DNA of 64,000 nucleotides from Ustulina deusta (taxonomy: Eukaryota > Ascomycota > Sordariomycetes > Xylariales > Xylariaceae): positions 620,001-684,000 of the forward strand of contig JAJNNX010000007.1 in the NCBI GenBank assembly GCA_023159155.1. The letters run 5' to 3'. Below the pieces are notes generated by a model. It saw nothing but the letters and a program-made list of their open reading frames with translations. It did no database searches and was not told the DNA's origin. Shown here one piece after another: positions 50,336 through 61,344 of this stretch (its first letter is position 1; every line of letters starts with the position of its first letter). The position numbers and the translations under genes were made by a program.

Positions 50336-51814
50336 ATGATGGTTCCATTTCGCATACCCGTACCCATTCGCGGCGACGGGGGTTACGGGTCTGAGGCTCT
50401 TCGGGGTTTGATATCGCGGGAAGTGCACGGCCCATCACCACTGAGTTCCCGCAGTGACGACGATGACAACAGAAGCCCGTCGACAATAATAGTCATTGTA
50501 CGTCACACCCAGCACCTATTTTTATTCATCTGTGTATCTGACAAGCGTATTTTTATCGCGCCTTAGATTGTCCTTATAATAGCAGCTATCCTCTTCACTG
50601 TCGGTGGTTTTGTGTTCCTAAAGCGTCGAGCCGAATCACAGCGACGCCAGTACCAACAAGCTAGTAACCTCGAACCTTTGAGTAGTACAGCATCCGCACG
50701 CGGTAATGGCCGTCGCCTAGGTTCTGGGGGCATCAATGCCGTCTCAGAAACGAATCGAAACAGTACCGCATCAAATATCGATCGAAATACCTCCCTCCGC
50801 TCTATCATAACTCTACCCAAATACTCAAACACAGCAAATGAAAATGAGCAAGTATTAGGGCGCGCGGGTGAGCGAGATGGCGTCGATACCATCGTTGAAC
50901 TGCCCTCGGAAGAGCAGCAGGAAGCCTTGCGAGACGAGGAAATGGAGACTATGTACCAAATCCGACGAGCTAGGAGACAGCTGAATGTGGATCGCGAGGA
51001 AAGGCGGCGTCTTACACAAGAAGCTCGGGAACGTGGTGATACGGTGGCATTGGAAGAACTGCGTGCTCGTCGGCGCGCCGAAAATGAGGATACGACCATA
51101 GAAGAACTCCGGGGGACGCAGGGTCTGATCCGCACACGCCGAGACCGCGCCGTCTCCAGCGTCAGCTATCACGACCTAGGCATTGCGCGACACGATGGCT
51201 CTCGCATTCGTGCTAATAGTACGGAAAGTGAGCGCATTGGTCTATTGTCAGACGCCGCGAGCATAGCCCTATCTACACGGTCGCCATCTGCCATGTCAAG
51301 CCACCGAGTCTCCGATACGGGAAGCATCGCGGTAGATACACACTCACCCTTGGCCCCATCTCACCACCGCATGCGCAGCGTTAGCTCCGTCTTGAGCCTC
51401 GACAATAATGGGGATGTGTCACCTCGCTCTGGCGCCACAACGCCGCAGCTGGGTGGTGGCTACCACACGCGTGCCGGCTCAAGCCCCGAGATCGTGACCG
51501 AGGCCGACTTGGGTGACAGCGATATGCCGCCCCCTGATTACGAGGATGTGACCCTGGACGATGTGCGCTCTGGCGCCACGACCCCCATGTTTCATGAGCC
51601 CCCGCCGGACTATTCAAGCCACGACCGCAGAAACAGGGACAATGAAAGTGGCGATCTCGCGAGCCCAACCGACGACGACAGGAGTAGACGTTCCTCGCAT
51701 CGGTCATCAAGGGGTGTGGGTGGTGCCCCACAGCTTCCGAGTCTGAGGATTAGAGAGCTTCCACAGATCGTGATCGAACCTTCGACTGCGCACCCCGGCG
51801 AGTCTGGCCGGTAG
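50336..51814 (+). CDS. Single-pass membrane protein with two PPxY motifs
   Basis: Exons are 50336-50497 and 50567-51814, with a 69-nt intron joined in phase 0 inside the membrane segment, giving 469 residues. About 48 N-terminal residues with no signal peptide (Gly/Ser/Asp-rich) precede one hydrophobic span (about 49-72, IIVLIIAAILFTVGGFVFL) ending in KRR, which predicts a cytosolic C-terminus. Then comes a charged Arg/Glu-rich coiled-coil-like stretch (about 195-270), a Ser-rich region, and two PPPDY motifs at 375-379 and 399-403, each preceded by an SGATTP word (the first at greater distance). PPxY motifs bind WW domains of Rsp5/Nedd4 ubiquitin ligases, so a role as an adaptor or ligase-regulated membrane protein is inferred. 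I do not recognise a named gene. The Met is taken at the first of two adjacent ATGs. Confidence 0.85.
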
Positions 51815-53286
51815 TTTTTCTCTACGGTCGCCTGAACCTGAAACTGATAGCTGGTCAGGTGGCCGGGTCACCTCGAAGGGGGGCCACACGAAAGTGAGCA
51901 GACATACGTATTATCTCATCACGCATCGACCTGGTTTTTTTTGTACAACTGAGGATGCACCACACAAAATTCCAACTGTCCGGACGAAGACATTGGAAGG
52001 AAACAACAGGCGTTCCGGATTACTCCGCTGAAATTTCTGCCAGATAGAAGCGACCGGTTCTTTTTTTCTTTTTTTTCGCGTTCATATTGACAATATGTCT
52101 CCACTTGGTTTAAGAGCAAGAGGAACAGTGTAGGAAACCCAATATGCTTATCGTGCGACGGACACATCATTCACATTGCTTCATTTATATCATCGGCGAC
52201 CGATTCATTTAAGCGAGCGACACTGTCGGGTTAGGAGGGTAGCAGTGGAAGTTAATATCATATCATACGAACAGAGTGGATGGCGGTATTTGGACGAAGA
52301 ATGAATGATGAAAGTGAGATTCTTGGTCCGCTCCCGGGGGATCTGGGACTTCTTAATAATATAGAGTGAGATACGGAGTGGGAGACAGGAGTATTAGGAT
52401 GAGAGAGAGGCTTGCCGTTTAGAGGGTCTCGGACACAGTGATGGGCATATCATTGGTGAGATGAAATTCGCATGTTATATGAAGGGGCACGTGGAGACTA
52501 TTTGGCACGGAGAGGAAGGCTTATACCATCTGCGGGGTGGACTTTCTTCTTCTCTTTGCTTGGGGGGATGGAATGGAGGGAAAGAAGGGAAAGGCAAGCA
52601 GAGGGGAGATGCTCGTTTATGTGTATCGAGCTGTTGTGTACTCAAATATGATGGATATTGGAATCTGCCCGTAGTCAGCTTATAAGGAGACTTCGATTGA
52701 GGAGATGTCTTGCATAGTATTTGCGGTAGAAGCGTGTTCGGCTTTGATAGGCATAATGCCCAATTCTGTGTTTTCTGTGTCTTTGAGTCCTTTATGAGAT
52801 GATTGATCCCGGTCACTTACCTACTCTTTTCTTTCTCCAGGGTGGATGGATGTTTATTTCTCAGCCATCTTCATAGCTAGGGGTGGGAGAATATGAGTTG
52901 TAGCGTATACCCGATAGAATGGGTAGATGACGCAGTATCGTTCCGTCCTTTCTGCCCTGCCTGCCTAGGTACCTTAGTTTTTCAGGCTGGAATCATATGG
53001 CTTGCTTGCTTCTCGGTTGGTTTTGAGTGACGTTCAACGGCGGATATTATATCAAGTCTAGGTCTCACTAGTCGGGGTGGTATACACACATATATACCAT
53101 ATATATATAGATATATATATATTCAACGTGTACACAGCCGTCCGTCTGTGGGTTTAGAAGACACCTACCTACCTACCTAGCCGTCCGTGATTTCACGTCG
53201 AACTCGAAAGCCGGGCATCTCGCCTTACCACACACGAACTTGCCTATCGCTAAACGAATTGGAACGAAACGAAACGAAACGAGCAA

Positions 53287-53312
53287 ATGAAGACGCGTGG
53301 TGCTGAGTAAGT
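53287..53312 (+). other. Possible tiny first exon with strong 5' splice site
   Basis: ATG and six codons (MKTRGA plus two bases) are followed by GTAAGT at 53307. Upstream is an A-rich, leader-like GAAACGAAACGAAAC tract. Candidate acceptors downstream (CGATAG, CTATAG, TTGCAG) lead to only short frames. This may be the start of an unrecognised or non-coding spliced transcript, or chance. Confidence 0.2.
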
Positions 53313-53390
53313 CCCTTTCGCTCCCCCCCTCCCCTCCCCCCTTCCCTCCCCGCCTTTCACCGATAGTGTATACTCCATTACGCTACGCTA

Positions 53391-53432
53391 CACTACACGG
53401 CACTACACGGCACTACACTACACTACACTACT
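53391..53432 (+). repeat. Short tandem repeat, CACTACAC(GG/TA)
   Basis: Four decamer copies in a row, the first two ending GG and the last two ending TA, preceded by related CGCTACGCTA. It is non-coding. Confidence 0.8.
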
Positions 53433-56400
53433 ATCCCGCCCGCGCACCCGCTACCTTCGGCTTTCTTTCCTTAAGGCGCTATAGCGACGGGCCACGTATG
53501 AGCCCCCGCGTTTAGGGAGGCGGAATTCTCGAGATTTTTACGTAGATATGTTAGTAGGTACTGACTTTGCAGGTAAACTCGAGGCTGGGTTCTCGGTTCC
53601 ATACTGCGTGGAAGTATGCGTGCGTACCTACTTGCGATGATGCGTGATGGGCGGAGAACAACAGGGTGGCGGGATCGAAGAGGCGGGGCGAGGGCGAGCG
53701 GTTCCGTTCTCTTGACGGTTGGTTCATCGCGGGCGGCCGGGTGGGTTTGTTTCGGTTTGGTTTGTTTTTTGCTGTTGCTAGGCTGGGATGGATGGATGGA
53801 TGTTCATACCCAGCCGTCAACCCGATTCCGTCACTGCCGTGAACTACGGATCTATTCCATCCTCAGTCCCGTCCGCAACGACCCCGGATCGCCCGCCCGC
53901 CCTAGTATGGGAACAGCCGCTGTCAACGACCGGGAGGTAGAGGCCCGTTCCGCGCTGCTCTTGTCGCGCCTGCCTGGGGTAGTCACGCCTATGCCGGACA
54001 AACTGGGGGGAGGGGGGGCATCCCAACGCAGGAAGGAGATCGTTCGTCGGGCGGGAATGCGGTCTGTTGGGTCGCCGTGAGAAACCAGGGTTCCTTCGTG
54101 AAACGATCGGGCTGTGGCCGCCCGCTAGAAACCCGGCCTTTCGGCTGCCTGGCTTTCTCACCTGTTCGGTTTGTTTCCCCGTCAGCCCCGGCCGTCTGGG
54201 GGCTCGCCTTCGTGCTTTCGGCAACGCGGCCGTAGTTGCCGTCTGTCTTATCCGCCCGTGTCCTGAGCCTCGCGCCACTGTGGGCGTCACCGTGTATGCA
54301 TGTACACGTGTCTCCGGCCCACGATGTCTCCCTCTAGGTCCCGTGCATATTATTCTGCGGAGTGGCGAGGCTTTCAGGCTTGCATGCGTAGCTCGCGATG
54401 TTCGTTTTGGAAGTCGGGGGGAGCAGGCGGCATCTTCGGTAGACGGATGCTGTTGTTACCGGTTTGGCCGTGGAGTAGAGGGCTGCGGTATGATATGATC
54501 TGGAAAGGAAGCTAAGGAAAACATGGATGGATATCGTGCTGGGCCTGGGGTGACTAGTGCTTGCTCTCCGAGCACTTCTCGGTCATGCATTCTGTGGTCG
54601 TGAAAGTGAGCTGAAAACGTGAAATACTAGACATAGAGGGTGGCTGGGATGCGGGTCTCATAATATGAGTGATAGTCTCATGATTTTGCAGTGTACGTGA
54701 CTGATGAGCTTTTCTGATGATATCCTTTAGCATGGATTTACCATCATAGCTGTATATATAGCGATATTTCTCACGACATTACCTGCCGTAGCAACGTTGC
54801 GAATTGTCAACGTCGCGAATTGTCTGGTGGGAAGGTCTTTCGTCAATGGAGATATGACAGCTATGTTGGAGTATGGATTTCTTGTGGTATAGCCGCCCGC
54901 GATGGCTGGATGACTTCATGCACAGGCACAAAAGTGCAGCCATTTTCCATTCATCAGCATCAACTCCTCTATATGGGACCTTCAGACATGGGCTCTGGTA
55001 GCATCCCGAAAGGGGGTCCCGAAAATTAACAACTGCGGCGGCTACTACCGCATAGTGATGCCGACACTACCACCTGCTTCCAGTGGCTATTCTGGGCCTC
55101 GCATGACGTGTCGAGGTCTGCCGATATGCAGATACTCCAAATGCTTCCCAAGAGAGGTGTCAGGCAAATGTGCTGCAACCCAATAACGGCCCCCATTGCC
55201 GGAAGAAATGATGAAACGCCCAATAGGTCGGTGTACTAGTGAGTTTGCGAATTCCCATCTCGTTGCCACGGTCTTGATGGATAATTGTCTCCATCTGAGC
55301 AAAGAAAGGGCGGGAAAGATTACGAAGACTTAGCAACCACTCTTCGTGCCTCTTGGGGTCTATTCCACAAGATGAGAAATCCTAGATGATGACAACCAAA
55401 TTCATGGTTTGTCATAGATACTCTGTGATGACAATACCCGGTGAGATGGGTTGATCTGGGCGTGGTGGAGCCCGGCTGCATAATAGGTATGAGCTTAAAT
55501 GAGTCCCTTTGAGGCTAAAAGGGAGCCTCTCAGCAAAGTAAGCAATTATTCATCATCTAGGCACTCTTTGTGCGACCGAAAGCGCGGATAATATTAGGTA
55601 AGTGGCCTCCCTGACTCGCTGTATTGCAGTGAAGTGTCTGTAAGTAGTAAGATACGAGATAATTAGCACCAATCGGTTCAGTTCCAGGGTTCACTGTAAC
55701 TCAACACATTAAGTGAGCATAGTGTAAGTACTTAAGTAAAGTAAGTAGGCATATTATAAACCATATGCAGAGCCTTTTGTCCACCTACCAAGATAAGGCC
55801 CTAGTGCAGGAGACATGTAGCTGTCTGTTCAGATTTGTAAGAATGCCCGAAACTGTTGTAATCAGAGAGACAATAGAAAACGGGTTGGAAATACAGTGCT
55901 CCTGGCAACAAAGCATGGACTCGACTGCTCATCCGCGTATCCACCAACCACACTTACACCTATACTGCATGGAGACGGACAGCTCCACCATTTTGTCTTT
56001 GGTAACCATCTCATCAGCAACACCGACACGCCAGCCTGTCATGCATGACAGCCGTACCAAAACATGTGCGACCTGTCCGGTCTGCCGGCTCCCTTGCTGG
56101 ACCTGGTCATGGTCGGTGATTCGTTTCACGAGTGGCCCAAGATAATTCTTAAGACATCAGTAAGCAACCAGCACTAGCCCGTGGTCCTGCCGACCTAGGT
56201 ACCTCCCTAGTACGCAGCGAGGATAGCTTGCCCACCTGTGGCTCGCAATTATCGCCATCCGCCCCTCCCCCTCAGCACCTACCCTGCATAGGAGGGCAGC
56301 CTTCAGATGGCCATTAGCTGCATGTAGTCGTGTATATAATAAACCACCTTCCCCTCAGGTCTCGGGCAGAGTTTTGATTGTTACCATTCCACTGCGCTAG

Positions 56401-56487
56401 CGAGAAACAAAGCAAAGCAAAGCATCCCCTCATCAACCTAGATCATCCATATCCTCCTCCAAGAGTGTTTATTGATACTTCAACACG

Positions 56488-57276
56488 ATGGCGCCTAAGA
56501 TCGCAATTGTCTACGTAAGTTCCCTTTATTTACTATTCACACGGGCCAACGAGCTCGACGACATAGTGTAAGCCGTCTCGAGTTGAGAGCGAGCTTCACG
56601 CTAGACTCCCCGCTACCACAACGCCACCCCAGGGATTACTCCTCTACCACCTCCTCACCACATGCAAGCTAACGGTGGCCCTCCATAGTACTCCATGTAC
56701 GGCCATATCGCCAAGCTGGCCGAGGCTGAAAAGGCTGGTATCGAGAAGGCCGGTGGTACTGCCGACGTATACCAAATCCCCGAGACACTGTCGTCAGAGG
56801 TTCTCGCCAAGATGCACGCTCCTGGCCAATCCGCCGACATCCCGCTCCTCGAAGACCCCTCTGTCCTCGAGGGATACGACGCCTTCCTGTTGGGCATCCC
56901 CACGAGATATGGTACCTTCCCGGCCCAGTGGAAGACGTTCTGGGACAAGACCGGCAAGCAATGGGCCACGGGTGGTTTCCACGGCAAGATGGCGAGCTTC
57001 TTCCTCTCCACCGCCAGTCTGGGTGGTGGCCAAGAGTCGACGGCTCTAGGGGCCCTGTCCACACTTACCCACCACGGCATAATATACGTGCCTTTTGGTT
57101 ACGCCAAGGCGTTCGGCACCTTGACCGATCTCTCCGAGGTTCACGGCGGTGGCCCCTGGGGCGCCGGCACCTTCGCCGGCGGCGATGGCTCTCGCCAGCC
57201 TTCGGCCAAGGAGCTCGAGATCGCCACCATCCAGGGCGAGGAGTTCTACAAGACCGTGGCCAAGTACACTGGCTGA
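56488..57276 (+). CDS. NAD(P)H:quinone oxidoreductase, WrbA/Pst2/Ycp4 flavodoxin-like family
   Basis: An FMN-dependent two-electron quinone reductase protecting against oxidative stress. Exons are 56488-56514 (nine codons, MAPKIAIVY) and 56689-57276, with a 174-nt intron joined in phase 0 to YSMYGHIAKLAEAE, giving 204 residues. The FMN phosphate loop is the YYSMYGHI segment across the intron. PTRYGTFPAQWKTFWDKTG, STASLGGGQESTALG, LTHHGIIYVPFGY and GGGPWGAGTFAGGDGSRQPS are family hallmarks, and the core ends FYKTVAKYTG, the usual length for WrbA. The frame ends at TGA (57274-57276) followed by CTG, then continues open for 46 codons into a Lys-rich, Cys-containing tail (separate entry). The gene converges on the aminotransferase, whose stop lies only 217 bases beyond that extended frame. 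Confidence 0.95.
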
Positions 57277-57417
57277 CTGCATGGTAGCAAGTCGGCGGGA
57301 GCGCAGGACAAAGAGGCCAAGCCGACCAATGAAGCTGGAAACCCTGCCGCTGCTGCTGACAAGAAAAAGAAGACCGAGGGACCCTGTGGTTTACCGGCAA
57401 AATGTGTAGTGCAGTAG
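57274..57417 (+). other. In-frame extension after TGA CTG, ending in a CaaX-like CVVQ; possible stop-codon readthrough
   Basis: Directly after the reductase stop, the same frame runs 46 codons to TAG (57415-57417). It is hydrophilic and coding-like: Ala/Lys/Glu/Pro-rich, then KKKK, then CGLPAKCVVQ at the very end. A polybasic run before a terminal Cys-aliphatic-aliphatic-Gln is the layout of farnesylated membrane proteins. UGA followed by CU is a leaky context in eukaryotes, best when CUA. GTAC...TAG around the stop looks like a splice pair but would be only 24 nt, too short for a fungal intron. So the choices are readthrough, a nonsense mutation that removed an anchor, or a sequencing error. 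Confidence 0.55.
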
Positions 57418-57634
57418 CAAGCATTCACAGAAGAAGAAAAAAAATTCATATATATATATATACTCGATCAAATCGAATACAATCATTTTCTACACGAGTC
57501 TCGTGCCAGTCTGCAGGAACACCTTTGATACTTCTGAAGAAGAAATTAGCCGCATTCAATTGTCTCGTGCTGTGTATGTATGTACCTATGTAAGTAAAAC
57601 CGCCGAGCTCACACAGCATTGCCTTACAGCTAAG

Positions 57635-59005
57635 CTAGTTCAGATGTTCTTCTACATAGGCACCCAAGTTCGCGAGAGCGCTCCGCAGCACCTCGGTGTC
57701 GCCCACGTACCCGATGCGCACGTACCCCCGGAAGTCGCTTCCGTGGCCGAAACATCGCCCGCCCGGGACGAACATGACCTTGGTCTTGGCCAGGACGTCC
57801 CGACAGAAGGCTTCGTCGTCGACGGGCCGGCCGCTGTCGTCGTCGCCGCGGCGCGAGAACCGCACGAAGGCCGTGGTCCCGGCCGTCGGCTTCACCCAGG
57901 CGCAGACGGCGGCGTGGTCGCGCACGAAGGCCTCGAGCAGCGCCAGGTTCGTGCGCGCGAGCGCGAGGTTCCGCCCCAGCAGCCTGCGCCGCACGTCCGC
58001 CCCCAGCGCGAACCGCGCCACCTGGTCGTCGAGCTGCGACACGCTGATGGTGGTGTAGTCGCGCGCCGCGGCCAGCCGCGCCATGATGCCCGCGTCCCGC
58101 GTCGCCGCCCACCCCACGCGGATCCCCGCCAGCGCCCACGCCTTCGACATCGACGACGTCACGACCACCCCGGCGTAGCCGAGCGAGAGCGAGAGCGCCG
58201 ATGGCGGCGGTGCGGCGGCGGCGTGGAATAGCGGCCGGTACACCTCGTCGGACAGGACGACGATGTCGCGCTCGCGGGCGATGGCCATGATCCTCGCGAG
58301 CACGGCCTTCGGGGTCGTCGCGCCCGTCGGGTTGTTCGGGTTGTTGAGCACGATCATCTGGTCGGGACGACTGTCAGCCGGGGGGTCTCTCTCTCTCTCT
58401 TTTTTTTTTTTTTTTTTTTTTTGGAAATGGAATCGCCGAAAATGGAATGGAATAGAAAGGAAATAAGAGAGGGTGGGGGAAGCGCAAAAAACCCGTACCT
58501 TGGTGTTGCTTCGGAGCAATCCCTCGAGCTCGTCCGTGTCGGGCACGTACCCGTCCTCGGCCTTCAGCTTCCACAGCGAGACCTCGGCGCCCAGCGTCGC
58601 CGGGATCGTGTACAGCTGCTGGTACGTCGGGAACACGCACACGACGTGGTCCCCGGGCCCGACGAGCGCGTAGAACACGAGGTGGTTGGCTGCGATGGCG
58701 CCCTGTGTCACCAGGACCTCGTCTGGTGTTAGCGCGTCGGCGTCGGCGTCGGCGTCGTCGTCGTCCTCGGAATACAATGCTGCGATGTTCTGCCGCAGCT
58801 CAGCGGACCCCCGGATCGCACCGTACGTCATCGGCCGCGAGAAGTCGAGGATGGCCGCCGCGGCGACCGCGCTGTTGCTGTGGAATTTGCCCAGCTGCGA
58901 GATCGAGATCGAGGAGGCGCATGTCTCGGCGATGTTCAGCACCCCCGGCGTATTCTCGTATGCGTCCATCCATTGCTCCACCTCGAAGGCGGGGATCTTC
59001 ACCAT
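57635..59005 (-). CDS. PLP-dependent class I/II aminotransferase
   Basis: A fold-type I aminotransferase (aspartate/aromatic superfamily), probably cytosolic; the substrate cannot be told from sequence. Exons on the minus strand are 59005-58499 and 58357-57635, with a 141-nt intron joined in phase 0 (RSNTK/MIVLNNPNNPTG), giving 409 residues. Landmarks are MTYGAIRGSAELRQNIAALY, TQGAIAANHLVFYALVGPGDHV (cofactor phosphate cup), NNPNNPTG, SDEVY (Asp206 and Tyr209 holding PLP), the Schiff-base Lys241 in SSMSKAWALAG, and a C-terminal RIGY supplying the carboxylate-binding Arg. The start is at MVKIPAF; an upstream in-frame Met (59104) gives only a Ser/His-rich leader. The intron happens to be open in frame, so a naive reading gives a false 489-residue protein. 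An Asp/Ala run (DDDDADADADA) from a GTC/GGC microsatellite lies between two core helices. Confidence 0.93.
   Translation of the reverse strand: MVKIPAFEVEQWMDAYENTPGVLNIAETCASSISISQLGKFHSNSAVAAAAILDFSRPMTYGAIRGSAELRQNIAALYSEDDDDADADADALTPDEVLVTQGAIAANHLVFYALVGPGDHVVCVFPTYQQLYTIPATLGAEVSLWKLKAEDGYVPDTDELEGLLRSNTKVRVFCASPTLSYFLSIPFHFRRFHFQKKKKKKKERERDPPADSRPDQMIVLNNPNNPTGATTPKAVLARIMAIARERDIVVLSDEVYRPLFHAAAAPPPSALSLSLGYAGVVVTSSMSKAWALAGIRVGWAATRDAGIMARLAAARDYTTISVSQLDDQVARFALGADVRRRLLGRNLALARTNLALLEAFVRDHAAVCAWVKPTAGTTAFVRFSRRGDDDSGRPVDDEAFCRDVLAKTKVMFVPGGRCFGHGSDFRGYVRIGYVGDTEVLRSALANLGAYVEEHLN
58383..58422. repeat. (TC)n followed by about 22 T inside the aminotransferase intron
   Basis: On the plus strand a CT run is followed by about 22 T, so the transcript has a long poly-A tract and then GA repeats 25-65 nt before the intron acceptor. 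It is non-coding but open in frame. The exact length is prone to sequencing slippage. Confidence 0.85.
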
Positions 59006-61344
59006 GGTTGCCCGACTTGCTTTGCTGCTCCGAGATTGATCTGGGTGGGGGTGAGTTGAGTTACTGTTTTCGCTCCCTCTGGCTGTCTGGATGCCTCCCG
59101 ACACAGATTATCATGTTCAGAGCAGTATATTTCCTACCTTTCTCACAAACCCTGCGTATTTATAACCGAGAACAGGATGTTGTCAAAATCCCACCTTGTT
59201 GACACAGGAAGGGCGCGCGCAAGGCGTCGCTGGATATGGAGGAACGAGCCCCGGATCGGAGGCTTTTTAGTCATTTTTTAGTCCACTCGCCATAGCGGAG
59301 CTGCTGGAGAGAGAGTAAGGATGTGGATAAAAACAGGTTGGACATCGTCCAATGCTGATTTGAACCCCCCGCGTTTTCGACTCTCGTTGCAGAGGAGAGA
59401 GGAGAACGGGAAACGTACCCCCTCGGCAATAGGGAGCGAGCGATATAGATAGCATCCGGGGTTTTGCAGGCTGGGGAGTACGCTAGGGAGGACGTCTGAC
59501 TCGCGAGCTCCTTCTCCTCTCCTGAATTTCTTTCGCCAATTTATATACTAGTGTACCCAGCCAGCCGTCCTTAGTTTACACCACCTTCTCCCCTCAAACT
59601 GCCTACCTCCCTCCTCCAAGCAGGGGGGCCGGCTTCATGAATAATGAGCGAGAGAGGCTCCATTTTTATCAACAAGTCTCTGTCTCCTCGGCGGACCCAA
59701 AAGAACCTCCACGCGTGCTTCAATTCAGCATTTCCACCTTACGCAAGATAACTACAGAGTTGCCTAAATCGGAAAATTAGTGTACCTGTGTCTTCTCTTA
59801 TCTGGCGATTTTTTACCAGCCAAGAAGCAGCTGCAGGTCAAGTTTTTGATGGCGTGTTCTCGCAGTCCCGTCCACAGATATGTATGTCGAAAACTCATCA
59901 CTGTGCACCTCCTCCACTACAAATCTAGATTTCGCCAACCTACTAGTAGATAGAATAGGTATGGGATCATCCTTTCCTCCCACTTCCCTTAGTGTACGGT
60001 ACACTAGTTCCCACACCTGGAGCTACACTAGGTAGAACTACCGGCGGGTGCTGCCCTGCTCGTTGCCCTGGCTATGGTTTCTGCTGGTATGTGCCTGCTA
60101 GGTAGGTATGGTATGGAATCTTGGCGACCGGGGGCTAATACCGCGCAAGCTGTTCACGAACCCCTGGATGAGAACCTGGATCATCGAACCAGGTCCCTGC
60201 AGGGCGGCAGGGTGGCATGCAAAATTTTGTCAGCTTAACTGGAGCTTCGGCTTCTCGTGCATATAACAACCTCCATTTCTGGGACCACAAGCAGTCCGAG
60301 TTGAGATATCCAACTCGCCTCCATCTCGCAGGCGATTCCACTCTTCACGAGGAATTTGTAATACCAAGCTTTGTCTCATGGACATGGGTGCTGGAAGTCC
60401 CGTCCTTGGTCGAGATACGGTAGTATACATCCATAGTACCTAGTGTACTATAGTTGGGCGTGGTTCGGATTAGCTCGATTCGCACCCTTCGTTGCTAATT
60501 AAAGCTAGTTTACAATCCATGTCAACCCATGTGCCTCGAAGATTTGTATTAATACCCATTGGACCTAGCCTGTCAGGGTGTTTTTGTGCTACCCCCCCTT
60601 GCGTAGTACTGCGTTATTCCGAGACTGTGAGAGATTTCACTCCCTATTCATGGAGTTTTTTTCACGTCAATCTTTTGATCTACACGACCCTACTTCTTAG
60701 AGCGTAGATGAAATACGATCGATCAGTATAAGCAGTCATCAAAAGAGTAGGTACCTGTAAACTATAAATAGAAAGACAAGGAAGGGTACCTGTAGGTATA
60801 CACCGCTATCGTCAACAAGTGCACATGCTGTGCCAGCAGATCTTATGGCCATGGGATAGGTGTTGGTGCGTACTTACTGATTCTCCTGCAGTGAGATTTG
60901 ATTTCGATGCTGTGGGAGGCGAGAGGGGATGTCCCTCTCATGCAGCATCCTGACTGATACTCCTCGCCATACAGGTATTCGATGGTGTATTCAGTTAGAA
61001 CTTGCTTAAGAGTCTCTTGGCTCGACAGAAATGGCATCCGAGGCTAGAAGATCAATTCCTCTTGGACTCGACACTATACTATAGTATTTTGGTGACTAGG
61101 GTGTTGTCATGTTGCTGCGCTAGTACTTAATCTCTTTAGGAAGTACCTATTACTGAATAGGTGCAGATTACCTAGTGCTGGGAGGATTTTGTCGAGTCCC
61201 GCCAGCTGGTTGGGGCTGTGACATCTCTTCTGTCTATTTCTCTTTATTCATTATCTATTTTATTGACTTGAGACAACCTTGCCCTTTCTCTCGCTTTCTT
61301 CCCAAGCGTTGTATGAGCCCACTTGGATCAGTGAGAGCTTAACG
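59006..61344. other. Intergenic region with aminotransferase promoter and UGT leader
   Basis: About 59,006-59,600 is the aminotransferase upstream side. The short frames at 59813-60016, 60217-60423 and 60843-61037 have no recognisable features. T/C-rich sequence at about 61,225-61,310 should be the leader of the glycosyltransferase, which includes a short upstream open frame (separate entry). Confidence 0.5.
61313..61342 (+). promoter_or_regulatory. Nine-codon upstream open frame before the UGT start
   Basis: ATG at 61313 opens MSPLGSVRA and stops at TAA 61340-61342, leaving just two bases before the main ATG at 61345. So close an upstream frame usually lowers translation of the main frame or makes it depend on reinitiation or leaky scanning. 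It matters only if transcription starts upstream of 61313. Confidence 0.55.

Larger units (their letters stand above)
51815..56487. other. 4.7-kb intergenic region
   Basis: No gene with recognisable domains. Present are a TATATATAGATATATATATA stretch near 53,100, GAAAC repeats (about 53,265), a tiny ATG exon-like segment with a strong donor (53287-53312), CACTACAC repeats (53391-53432) and a GC-rich tract (53.6-54.4 kb) with overlapping frames of about 145-155 codons but no motifs. About 56,230-56,487 is the promoter and leader of the quinone reductase gene. Confidence 0.5.

Noticed and set aside
57256..57283. A 24-nt GTAC...TAG intron removing the reductase stop codon
   Set aside because: It is in frame and has a CTGAC branch-like word, but it is much shorter than the smallest fungal introns, so it was kept only as a remote alternative to readthrough.
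57635..59104. A single 489-residue aminotransferase frame
   Set aside because: The middle contains a poly-Lys/Glu-Arg insert from an AAAA.../GAGA tract flanked by good GT and AG sites. Splicing restores a normal 409-residue enzyme, and the extra N-terminal 33 residues are Ser/His-rich leader.
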